Source: Corynebacterium poyangense (lineage in GTDB: Bacteria; Actinomycetota; Actinomycetes; Mycobacteriales; Mycobacteriaceae). Taken from it: a DNA stretch of 64,000 nt. The stretch lies in contig NZ_CP046884.1 in assembly GCF_014522205.1 (NCBI RefSeq), positions 1,116,001-1,180,000 on the forward strand, read 5' to 3'. The notes beneath the pieces are model-generated. The model was not told the origin of the DNA. It did no database searches and was given only the letters and a program-made list of their open reading frames with translations. Position numbers and translations under genes: made by a program. Positions within the stretch are counted from its first letter, which is position 1. Each line of letters starts with the position of its first letter. Below, piece by piece: positions 24,606 through 32,072 of the stretch.

Positions 24606-26741
24606 ATGTTGGGATGGCAGGATCCGCGAGAACTTATCGAGGTACTCCCGCACAAAGAGGCTCAGGCCATCCAGAAGAACTTAGGTTACCGAACAGTAGC
24701 TGAATTATTAGAACATTATCCCCGACGCTATTCCCGTCATGGTGATATTGGGGACCTAGAACATGCCACCGAAGGAGATACTATTACTTTCCTCGGTACT
24801 GTGACATCCGCTCAGGTGCTGAGGACAGGGCGCAAAACCAGATTGCAATTGCGCGTCGCCCATGAGACCCGCAGCCTCAGCGTGACGTATTTTCAATCAT
24901 CCTATGCCCAACGAGTACTCAGCGAAGGTGCAGTAGTCATGTTCGCGGGTAGGCTCTCCTTTTTTCGACACGCTCCCCAGCTAGTGCAACCTAACTTTTA
25001 TATTCTTCAACCGGGGCCACATTCCTCCGCTCGTGGAGGAGAAGGTACCGGCATTCTTAAGGCGATAGCAGCCTATGGAAGCAGTGCTTCTCATATCAAG
25101 CAACAACTACTTGATCGAGAGTACCTACCGATATATCCAGCTACGGCAAAACTAGCCTCCTGGCGCATTATGGCGGCCATCCATCATGTTTTAGAAAAGA
25201 CCCCACCCATTCCCGAACCGTTGGGCACACCCCCGGCAGGGCTGCCGGAGTTCGACGCCGCGATTCGGGGGGTTCACGAGCCGGGGGAAGAAGGACCAGA
25301 CCGATATATTGAGCGCCTCAAGTACCACGAAGCCTTGGCCTTAGCCCTGGTCATGGCTTTGCGGAGAGCTGATAATCAACGGCGACGTGCCCCCCAATGC
25401 CCGAGGAAAGATGGCGGCCGTCAAGAACAATTAGCGCAGCATTTACCGTTCGAGCTCACCCGTGGGCAACGAGATGTGGTGAGCGAGATTTCGACCGATC
25501 TGGCAACAGATACGCCCATGTCTCGCTTACTTCAAGGAGATGTTGGCTCCGGGAAAACTGTCGTCGCTTTATTAGCAATGCTGCAAGTGGTTGATTCCGG
25601 TCGCCAGTGTGCGCTCTTAGCGCCCACTGAAGTGCTGGCAACACAACATGCGCGATCTCTCCTAAGCTTGCTTAATCAATGCGGGGTAGCAGCAAGTGTT
25701 GTGGTCTTAAGCGGGTCCATGAGCACTGCGGCGAAAAGAGAATCACTCTTGGCGGTGATCTCGGGGCAAGCCGACATAGTGGTTGGTACTCACGCTCTTA
25801 TCCAAGATGGAGTAGAGTTCTTTGATCTCGGACTGGTAGTTGTGGATGAACAGCACCGATTCGGGGTGGAACAACGCGATAGATTACGCAATCAGGGCCG
25901 AGATGACCTTATCCCTCACGTACTCGTCATGACGGCAACACCAATTCCACGCACCATCGCCATGACAGTTTTCGGGGATTTAAGTATTTCCAATCTCAGA
26001 GAACTTCCCCGAGGTCGCCAACTCATCCAAACAACAGTGGTTCCGGTGGAAAGAACCTCGTGGCTAGCGAGAGTCGATGAAAGAATTCGAGAAGAAGTAG
26101 CCGCCGGTCGGCAGGTTTATATTGTGTGTCCGAGAATTGACAATGACGGTGGGGTAGTAGATTACTACCACGCGGTTACTGGCCCCGGGGGTGTTTTTGC
26201 TGACCTGTCTGTGGGGTTACTTCACGGTCGACTCAGTGGTGAAGAAAAAGATCTGGTGATGCGACGTTTTCATCGCGGAGACCTCGATATTTTGATCGCC
26301 ACTACGGTGATCGAAGTAGGAGTAGATGTTCCCAATGCCACCATGATGGTGATTAGGGAGGCGGAAAATTTCGGGATCAGCCAACTTCACCAGTTGCGAG
26401 GCCGGGTTGGGCGAGGCAGCCACGAGTCTTTGTGTCTGCTGCTCACCGAAGCAGAGGTAGGAAGCCCAGCTCATCAACGTCTCCTTGCCGTGCAATCCAC
26501 CACAGATGGGTTTTTGCTAGCTGAAGAGGATCTTCGGTTTCGAGAGGAAGGCGATGTGCTAGGTACTCGCCAGTCCGGACATACCCGAAGTTTGAAGCTG
26601 TTGAGTTTGTTGAGCGATGTCCAGATCATCCAACGAACCCACAAGGATGCCGCCCGATTGGTGAAAGATGATAAATCGACGGCGCTGAGATTGGCGGCAC
26701 AGGATTATCATCCCGATTATGGTTACTTAGATAAAAGTTAG
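24606..26741 (+). CDS. recG: ATP-dependent DNA helicase RecG
   Basis: A 711-residue superfamily 2 helicase that remodels stalled replication forks and branched DNA. An N-terminal wedge/OB domain (about 60-150) precedes the helicase core. Walker A is LLQGDVGSGKTVVALLAML, the DExH box is VVDEQHRFGV, then VMTATPIPRTIAMT. Motif VI and the RecG C-terminus (QLHQLRGRVGRG, LRFREEGDVLGTRQSG) are intact. It starts 3 nt after the DhaL gene and is probably co-transcribed. Confidence 0.96.
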   Translation: MLGWQDPRELIEVLPHKEAQAIQKNLGYRTVAELLEHYPRRYSRHGDIGDLEHATEGDTITFLGTVTSAQVLRTGRKTRLQLRVAHETRSLSVTYFQSSYAQRVLSEGAVVMFAGRLSFFRHAPQLVQPNFYILQPGPHSSARGGEGTGILKAIAAYGSSASHIKQQLLDREYLPIYPATAKLASWRIMAAIHHVLEKTPPIPEPLGTPPAGLPEFDAAIRGVHEPGEEGPDRYIERLKYHEALALALVMALRRADNQRRRAPQCPRKDGGRQEQLAQHLPFELTRGQRDVVSEISTDLATDTPMSRLLQGDVGSGKTVVALLAMLQVVDSGRQCALLAPTEVLATQHARSLLSLLNQCGVAASVVVLSGSMSTAAKRESLLAVISGQADIVVGTHALIQDGVEFFDLGLVVVDEQHRFGVEQRDRLRNQGRDDLIPHVLVMTATPIPRTIAMTVFGDLSISNLRELPRGRQLIQTTVVPVERTSWLARVDERIREEVAAGRQVYIVCPRIDNDGGVVDYYHAVTGPGGVFADLSVGLLHGRLSGEEKDLVMRRFHRGDLDILIATTVIEVGVDVPNATMMVIREAENFGISQLHQLRGRVGRGSHESLCLLLTEAEVGSPAHQRLLAVQSTTDGFLLAEEDLRFREEGDVLGTRQSGHTRSLKLLSLLSDVQIIQRTHKDAARLVKDDKSTALRLAAQDYHPDYGYLDKS

Positions 26742-26760
26742 GTGGGTTAGTCTTTATAGT

Positions 26761-26991
26761 ATGAACATCTGTGCTCCCTTTGCCGGCATTGTGCGATATT
26801 CTGTGAGCTCCGGCCAGCACGTGAAAGCTGGCGAGACTCTTGCAGTTATTGAAGCGGTGAAATTAGAGGCCCCGGTTTATTCTCCTGCACCGGGAACAAT
26901 AACCAACATTTGCCAGGATCAGTTTGGTGATGTTGCTGGGGGAGATGTGTTGTTGGAGTTGGAGGAGAATACATGGCACAGCCACGAATAA
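26761..26991 (+). CDS. Small biotinyl/lipoyl-carrier domain protein
   Basis: A 76-residue stand-alone swinging-arm domain. It has the two-half beta-hammerhead pattern of biotin carrier domains: PFAGIVRYSVSSGQHVKAGE, then the modified turn EAVKLEAPV with Lys in place, then SPAPGTITNI. Val replaces the Met that usually precedes the modified Lys (AMK in most carriers). It sits between recG and rsmD and overlaps rsmD by 19 nt. No carboxylase gene is nearby, so it could serve an acyl-CoA carboxylase encoded elsewhere. Biotin rather than lipoate is inferred from the PFAG/PAPG pattern. Confidence 0.75.
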   Translation: MNICAPFAGIVRYSVSSGQHVKAGETLAVIEAVKLEAPVYSPAPGTITNICQDQFGDVAGGDVLLELEENTWHSHE

Positions 26992-27554
26992 TTGCCGGAA
27001 TTGCGCGGGGACGAAAACTCAAAGTACCGCCAGAAGGAACCCGGCCGACCTCCGACCGAGCGAAAGAAGGTCTTTTTTCTTCGCTCCAAGTGCGGTTTGG
27101 GTTCGACGGAAAAACCGTGTTGGATTTATTCGCGGGTACCGGAGCTTTGGGGCTTGAAGCGCTAAGCCGGGGAGCAGAAGAAGTAGTGTTGGTTGAAAAC
27201 CAGCGCAAAGCTCTGGACACTATCCGATCAAATATCGCCAAAGTTAATCTTCCTGGAGCTGAGGTGGTGGAAGCTAAAGCCTCCACCTATATGGCTAGTG
27301 CTCCGCGGGCTTATTTCGACATGGTGCTTGCTGATCCCCCCTATGATCTTTCCACCGAAGCTGTCGAAGAGATTCTTGAGGCTATTAAGCCACTGTTGAA
27401 AGATTCTGCGGTGGTGGTTATTGAACGTCACATTGATTCTCCGCAACCGCAGTGGCCAGCCGGCTATGAACCAACCACACAAAAATTAAAGAAACGCACC
27501 TATGGTATCGCCAGAATGGATATGGCGGTATTTTCTCGAGATGAGGAAGGGTAG
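26973..27554 (+). CDS. rsmD: 16S rRNA (guanine966-N2)-methyltransferase RsmD
   Basis: A 193-residue SAM-dependent methyltransferase modifying 16S rRNA in the 30S head. It starts with the family signature RIIAGIARGRKL and RPTSDRAKEGLF, followed by the SAM motif VLDLFAGTGALGLEALSRGA and the catalytic DPPYDL. The start lies inside the preceding biotinyl-domain gene and coaD follows 4 nt later, a compact operon. The rsmD-coaD pair is widely conserved. Confidence 0.94.
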   Translation: MAQPRIIAGIARGRKLKVPPEGTRPTSDRAKEGLFSSLQVRFGFDGKTVLDLFAGTGALGLEALSRGAEEVVLVENQRKALDTIRSNIAKVNLPGAEVVEAKASTYMASAPRAYFDMVLADPPYDLSTEAVEEILEAIKPLLKDSAVVVIERHIDSPQPQWPAGYEPTTQKLKKRTYGIARMDMAVFSRDEEG

Positions 27555-27558
27555 GGGA

Positions 27559-28038
27559 ATGAAGGTTGTGTGCCCGGGAAGCTTTGATCCCATTACCAAT
27601 GGACATCTAGATATTATTCAGCGCTGCTCGGAGCAATTTGATGAAGTGGTGGTGTTGGTCACCGCCAACCCTAACAAAAGCTCTGGATTATTTAGCGTGG
27701 CAGAGCGCGTCGAACTTATTGAAAAGACGGTTCAAGAGTTAGACAACGTGACGGTGGAGTGGTGGTCACAGCTCCTGGTGGATTACACCACAGCACATCA
27801 GGTAGATGCCATTGTCAAAGGTCTCAGGAGTTCCCTTGATTATGAATATGAACTCCCCATGGCTCAGATGAACCGACGACTTTCAGGAATCGATACGCTG
27901 TTTTTCATGACTTCTCCGCAATGGGGATATATTTCCTCCACGCTGCTTAAAGAGGTCGCACGTTTCGGCGGAGATATTCACCACATGGTGCCTTCAGCAG
28001 TGTCTGAAGCCTTGAGTAAGAAATATCGGTCGTCCTAG
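27559..28038 (+). CDS. coaD: Phosphopantetheine adenylyltransferase
   Basis: A 159-residue nucleotidyltransferase for the penultimate step of CoA synthesis. The GSFDPITNGHLDII motif (TxGH class), KGLRSSLDYEYELPMAQMNR and the C-terminal ISSTLLKEVA motif are all present. I chose the ATG at 27559, directly before VVCPGSFDP, with GGGTAGGGG upstream; earlier in-frame codons would overlap rsmD. The length matches the family. Confidence 0.96.
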   Translation: MKVVCPGSFDPITNGHLDIIQRCSEQFDEVVVLVTANPNKSSGLFSVAERVELIEKTVQELDNVTVEWWSQLLVDYTTAHQVDAIVKGLRSSLDYEYELPMAQMNRRLSGIDTLFFMTSPQWGYISSTLLKEVARFGGDIHHMVPSAVSEALSKKYRSS

Positions 28039-28040
28039 TA

Positions 28041-28083
28041 CTACCTTCACCCCGGAACATGCTGGGGTGAAATCGCAAGGTAG
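28041..28083. terminator. Bidirectional hairpin between coaD and the ABC operon
   Basis: Nested inverted repeats: outer CTACCTT / AAGGTAG and inner TTCACCCC / GGGGTGAA. They lie between convergent genes. There is no long T run, so intrinsic termination is likely but not certain. Confidence 0.6.
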
Positions 28084-28101
28084 CTGAAATCGGAGCTCGC
28101 C

Positions 28102-28866
28102 TTACAACAGACTCGACAAGAACGCGCGGGTGCGTTCGTGTTGGGGATTGTCAATCACGTCCCGAGGTGCTCCGGACTCGACAATTACGCCACCGTCCAT
28201 AAAAGCCACTGTGTCGGCTACTTCGCGGGCAAAACCGATCTCGTGGGTGACGACGAGCATGGTCATCCCCTGGGCAGCGAGTTCACGCATCACACGGAGA
28301 ACTTCGCCGACCAGTTCTGGATCGAGCGCGGATGTCGGCTCATCAAATAGCATGAGCTTGGGCTCCATCGCTACGGCCCGGGCGATAGCCACCCGCTGTT
28401 GTTGACCGCCTGAAAGTTGAGCTGGGTATGCATCAGCCTTATGGGCGAGACCGACTTGGTCAAGGAGGCGTCGAGCTTGTTCCTCAGCTGCTTTCGGGTT
28501 GACCCCTTTAACATGCACCGGTGCTTCCATAACATTTTCCAACGCAGTGCGGTGTGGAAATAAATTAAAAGATTGGAACACCATTCCAATATCAGATCGC
28601 TGACGGGCAGCTTCCTTTTCCGAGATTTCATATAAAACGCCATCTCGTTCCTTATAGCCAATCAGTTCACCGTCGACGTACAAACGGCCCGCAGTAATCT
28701 TCTCCAAGTGATTAACACATCGCAAAAGAGTGGATTTACCCGACCCGGACGGGCCAATTAAGCACGTCACGCTACCTGGCGGAACCTCCAGATTGATTCC
28801 CTTGAGAACTTCTAGTTGTCCAAAGGATTTACACACTTGCTGGCAATCAATCATCAGTGTTGACAT
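28102..28866 (-). CDS. Polar amino acid ABC transporter, ATP-binding subunit
   Basis: A 254-residue cytoplasmic ATPase of the GlnQ/HisP type. Walker A is [20 protein letters not shown], the Q-loop is [12 protein letters not shown], the ABC signature is [14 protein letters not shown], Walker B is [14 protein letters not shown] and the switch His is in VVTHEIGF. It is the third gene of an importer operon, 5 nt after the permease. The substrate is not evident; the closest family members carry glutamine, glutamate, cystine or arginine. Confidence 0.9.
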   Translation of the reverse strand: MSTLMIDCQQVCKSFGQLEVLKGINLEVPPGSVTCLIGPSGSGKSTLLRCVNHLEKITAGRLYVDGELIGYKERDGVLYEISEKEAARQRSDIGMVFQSFNLFPHRTALENVMEAPVHVKGVNPKAAEEQARRLLDQVGLAHKADAYPAQLSGGQQQRVAIARAVAMEPKLMLFDEPTSALDPELVGEVLRVMRELAAQGMTMLVVTHEIGFAREVADTVAFMDGGVIVESGAPRDVIDNPQHERTRAFLSSLL

Positions 28867-28871
28867 TTTCG

Positions 28872-29801
28872 CTATTTCCTTGGCGTTGGGGAATCAGAGA
28901 CAACGGTAATATTGTGGGGAACATTTCCTTCGGCATCAGCTAGAGCAGCCAATTGCCGTCCAGTTAATGCTCGGCTAGAGCCACGGTCATAATATTTCTC
29001 TAAATAATGCTGTCCCACCATCAAAATAGACGTGATAATTAAATACCAGGTGGCGGCTACTAAAAGCATGGGGACTGGCTCAAAAAGCGCATTAGCGATA
29101 TCGATGCTCCGGCCATACAGCTCTAGCGAATAAGGAACAGCCACGACTAATGACGTCGTTTTTAGCATAGAAATCAATTCATTTCCGGTGGGCGGAATAA
29201 TAATGCGCATGGCCTGCGGCAAAATAGTTCGACGCATGGTAAGCCACCAACTCATCCCTAAAGCTTTTGATGCCTCGGTTTGTCCTTCTGGGATAGCTTG
29301 AACACCGGAGCGGACAATTTCAGCCATATAGGCGGCTTCATTAAGCCCCAAGCCAATAACAGCTAACAGAAACATATTGGACAAAAGCTCTTGTAAGTCA
29401 AGAGTGGTGAACCCTAAATTCAGACTTTGGTAAATTGAGCCCAACAGCCCCCAGAACACTAGTTGAACGTAGATGGGGGTACCTCGAAAAACCCAGAGAA
29501 ACACCCACGACACAGAGGTAAGAACCGGGTTGGGGGACATCCTCATCACCGCTAGGAGCACGCCGAGGACCACACCGATGAGCATCGCTAACAGAGTAAG
29601 AGCGAGGGTATGCATGGCGGCGTTGGCGATGCGGGTATCGAAAAGATACGCGCGGTACGTAGCCCACCCATAGGCTTCATTATTGATCGCCGAAATAATA
29701 AACCAGCCAAGGAGGAAAAGAATGACCGCAGCGGCGATCCATCGCCCTGGGTGTTTAAGAGATTTCGCTTGAATAGGTGCAGGTTGTGGGTTCTGTGACA
29801 T
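28872..29801 (-). CDS. Polar amino acid ABC transporter, permease
   Basis: A 309-residue His/Glu/Gln/Arg-type permease. About five to six helices are visible. A long N-terminal extension contains a membrane segment (about 24-43). The ATPase-contact loop [23 protein letters not shown] is clear (quoted in two parts: [13 protein letters not shown], then QTEASKALG). The C-terminus is hydrophilic. It is encoded 9 nt after the binding-protein gene and 5 nt before the ATPase gene; as a single permease it probably forms a homodimer. Confidence 0.9.
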   Translation of the reverse strand: MSQNPQPAPIQAKSLKHPGRWIAAAVILFLLGWFIISAINNEAYGWATYRAYLFDTRIANAAMHTLALTLLAMLIGVVLGVLLAVMRMSPNPVLTSVSWVFLWVFRGTPIYVQLVFWGLLGSIYQSLNLGFTTLDLQELLSNMFLLAVIGLGLNEAAYMAEIVRSGVQAIPEGQTEASKALGMSWWLTMRRTILPQAMRIIIPPTGNELISMLKTTSLVVAVPYSLELYGRSIDIANALFEPVPMLLVAATWYLIITSILMVGQHYLEKYYDRGSSRALTGRQLAALADAEGNVPHNITVVSDSPTPRK

Positions 29802-29810
29802 CGTTTTAAC

Positions 29811-30719
29811 CTATTTCTTTTGGCTCACTGGTTTTTCATTAATGAGGGCGTGTTGAAGATAACCATCCTCGATATTCCATTGCTTCATTAACCGCTGATA
29901 ATCTCCGGTGTCAATAAGATGCTGCATAGCTGCGGCCAAAGCCGGGCCTAGCGGTGAGCCTTTAGGAACAGCGAAACCGTAGGGGGCGGCTTGAAACATA
30001 TCCCCAGTAGTTTCAATTTTTCCGCCTGCTCTTTCAATAGCCCAGGAGGTAACGGGTGAATCAGCCGATAATGCGTCGGCACGACCTAATGCTAATGCCG
30101 TGGCAGCATTATCGGAGGAATCATAAGCTAGAACTTCAATCGGTGCTTTGCCTTCGGCCAGGCACTTCTCTGCCTTAGGGCGGACATCATCGGTATCTGA
30201 CACCGTTGTGCGCTGTACCGCAATAGTTAAGCCACAAGGATTGTTGGGATCAACGTGATCGCCTGTTTGTTGCGCCCACTGAACCCCGGCATAGAGGGAA
30301 TTAACAAAGTCGTAACTGGCTCGTCTTTCCTCGGTATCAGTAAAACCGCTGCCACCAAAATCCAGAGTTCCGGCACTTACTGCCGGGAGGATCTTGGAAA
30401 AATCCTGCTCTACGGGGTGTAATTCCAGACCGAGCACGGAAGCGAGGGCATTCCCGAGATCAATTTCCAGGCCAATGATGTTTCCTTCTGAATCCTTAAA
30501 TTCAAAAGGAGCAAAGGGAGGATTAGTTCCCATAGTGAGATAGCCCTTGGCGGCGATGTCCGGAGGCACTAAAGCTGCGATTTCGCTAACAGCGGCTGGT
30601 TTAATTTCCGTCCACCCCTCGGGGTTGCCGGTTTCATGATTTGTGACGCAACCACTCAAGAGCGTAGCGGACAATAAAATCCCTAGCACTGGGCGTGATA
30701 AGGGATGGATGACTCTCAT
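29811..30719 (-). CDS. Polar amino acid ABC transporter, substrate-binding lipoprotein
   Basis: A 302-residue lipoprotein. A signal peptide with lipobox LLSGC places the lipid-modified Cys at residue 24. The mature part has the family-3 solute-binding fold: GTNPPFAPFEFKDSEGNIIGLEID (seen as NPPFAPFEF plus IGLEIDL), DFGGSGFTDTEERR and SPVTSWAIERAGG. It captures a polar amino acid at the outer face of the membrane. A TAAACT hexamer 7 nt before the ATG suggests that the operon starts with a leaderless mRNA. Confidence 0.9.
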   Translation of the reverse strand: MRVIHPLSRPVLGILLSATLLSGCVTNHETGNPEGWTEIKPAAVSEIAALVPPDIAAKGYLTMGTNPPFAPFEFKDSEGNIIGLEIDLGNALASVLGLELHPVEQDFSKILPAVSAGTLDFGGSGFTDTEERRASYDFVNSLYAGVQWAQQTGDHVDPNNPCGLTIAVQRTTVSDTDDVRPKAEKCLAEGKAPIEVLAYDSSDNAATALALGRADALSADSPVTSWAIERAGGKIETTGDMFQAAPYGFAVPKGSPLGPALAAAMQHLIDTGDYQRLMKQWNIEDGYLQHALINEKPVSQKK

Positions 30720-30763
30720 GATGAAGAGTTTAATAGGATACTTTAGAAAAACTTAGCCAAGGG

Positions 30764-31720
30764 TCACGATGGTGATGACTGCGGTGCCGTGTCGCTGACG
30801 GTGCGACTTCCTCGATGACGACGTTGATTGATGTTTTCGGCGTATATGACAGCGGCCACAATCAGGGCCCCGCACAGAACAGCCAGGAGCGGAAGGAGAA
30901 CCGGGGTGTGCGGGAAAAGCAAAGCCCCGTCGCTATTTTGCCAAGGCCACAACGCTCGTAGTGAACCCAACATAAGCCCAGCCATGGCCGCCAAGGTCAA
31001 TGTTCGATGATGAGTCATGACGTAACCGAGAAAGCGAATAAAGACGACAATGCCGCACAGCGCACCTCCAGCAAACACCGCCATAACTAGTAGATTTTTC
31101 TCCGCTACCGCGCCAATAACGGGTGCATAGAGTCCTAAGGCCAACAAAAGAAGGGATCCGGAAACTCCAGGCAGCACTAAAGCACACACCGCTATCGCTG
31201 CGGCGAAGAAAATGACGATGAGCGAAGGGTTGTCCTGTGGGGTCGCAGTAAATGAGGTACCGATGAAAGCAAGCGCAGCGCAGCCAAGAAAAGTAGCGAT
31301 GATCTTGCGTTTAAGGGATCGAGCTCGACGTCGATTCATCATTCCCAGGGGGACAAAAAGAGATACCGAAACCATCCCGAAGAATAGGCCGCGGGCAACT
31401 GTTGGATGGTTGCTGACAAATGCATGAAGTACGGAGGAGAAGAAGAAAACAGCGCAGAGCATGCCAATACCGACGCCGATTAATAAACTCCAATCCACTT
31501 TACGGAGGGATTCTGGAAGGCGAGAACGATTCTTAACAAACGCTTGAGCTACATCCAGTAAATGATTGCCGGTGGCTAAGGCACGCTCATAAATCCCTAC
31601 CACGAGGGCAACCGTGCCCCCGGAAATTCCGGGAACAAGTTCTGTCATTCCAATAAGTGCTCCGCGCACGATATTAGCGATGAAACTTAGCGGAGTAGCT
31701 TTGGTTTGTTGTTCAGTCAT
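30764..31720 (-). CDS. DUF368 polytopic membrane protein
   Basis: A 318-residue protein with about eight to nine membrane helices. The family signature ELVPGISGGTVALVVGIYER is at about 28-47 and a second inverted-topology motif VLPGVSGSLLLLALGLY lies in the second half, as in DUF368 proteins. Members of this family have been linked to undecaprenyl phosphate recycling (PopT); assignment to that role here is inference. I chose ATG 31720 with GAGTGAG just upstream; a TTG five codons earlier is weaker. It lies upstream of the ABC operon on the same strand, 44 nt before its first gene. Confidence 0.85.
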   Translation of the reverse strand: MTEQQTKATPLSFIANIVRGALIGMTELVPGISGGTVALVVGIYERALATGNHLLDVAQAFVKNRSRLPESLRKVDWSLLIGVGIGMLCAVFFFSSVLHAFVSNHPTVARGLFFGMVSVSLFVPLGMMNRRRARSLKRKIIATFLGCAALAFIGTSFTATPQDNPSLIVIFFAAAIAVCALVLPGVSGSLLLLALGLYAPVIGAVAEKNLLVMAVFAGGALCGIVVFIRFLGYVMTHHRTLTLAAMAGLMLGSLRALWPWQNSDGALLFPHTPVLLPLLAVLCGALIVAAVIYAENINQRRHRGSRTVSDTAPQSSPS

Positions 31721-31822
31721 CTCACTCTTTATCAAGGTATGCGGGTGGGAGCCGAACGCACTCGGGTGTTGCGCCTCGGGTGTAGGAAAGAAAAGATCAG
31801 AGTCGCAGTTGACGTTATCTGA

Positions 31823-31858
31823 GAAAAACCGCCGGGGGTGGATGCCCCGCCGGCGGTC
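31823..31858 (-). terminator. Intrinsic terminator after the CAA-anticodon tRNA
   Basis: On the minus strand, ACCGCCGG pairs with CCGGCGGT around a GC-rich inner stem and is followed by TTTTTC. It lies 22 nt past the tRNA 3' end. Confidence 0.85.
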
Positions 31859-31879
31859 TTAACGTATGAGTACTGATCG

Positions 31880-31953
31880 TGCCCCAGGTGAGACTCGAAC
31901 TCACACTGGACGGGTTTTGAATCCGTTGCCTCTGCCAATTGGGCTACTGGGGC
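31880..31953 (-). tRNA. tRNA with anticodon CAA (Leu) and a short variable loop
   Basis: A 74-nt cloverleaf: acceptor GCCCCAG/CTGGGGC, T arm GTGAG-TTCGAGT-CTCAC, discriminator A. The anticodon loop is TTCAAAA with CAA at 31917-31919, reading UUG Leu codons. The anticodon stem ACGGA/CCCGT has an A-C mismatch at 31-39. The variable region is only CCAGT (5 nt), a class I loop, whereas bacterial tRNA-Leu normally has a long class II arm. The D stem GCCC pairs imperfectly with AGGC. The amino acid charged is therefore less certain than the anticodon suggests. CCA is not encoded. Confidence 0.88.
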
Positions 31954-32072
31954 AGTGATGTTTAGCGAACAAGGAGGTGTTCCTTTAACGCACTCGCAAC
32001 ATCATAGCGCATCACGGAAAATTTTCCACATCGCCCCCGCGACCGGGTATTCCTCACCTAAACTCGATAGGC

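Noticed and set aside
27502..27558. Extended N-terminus for CoaD
   Set aside because: It overlaps rsmD, has no homology, and VVCPGSFDP at the real N-terminus is where CoaD proteins begin.
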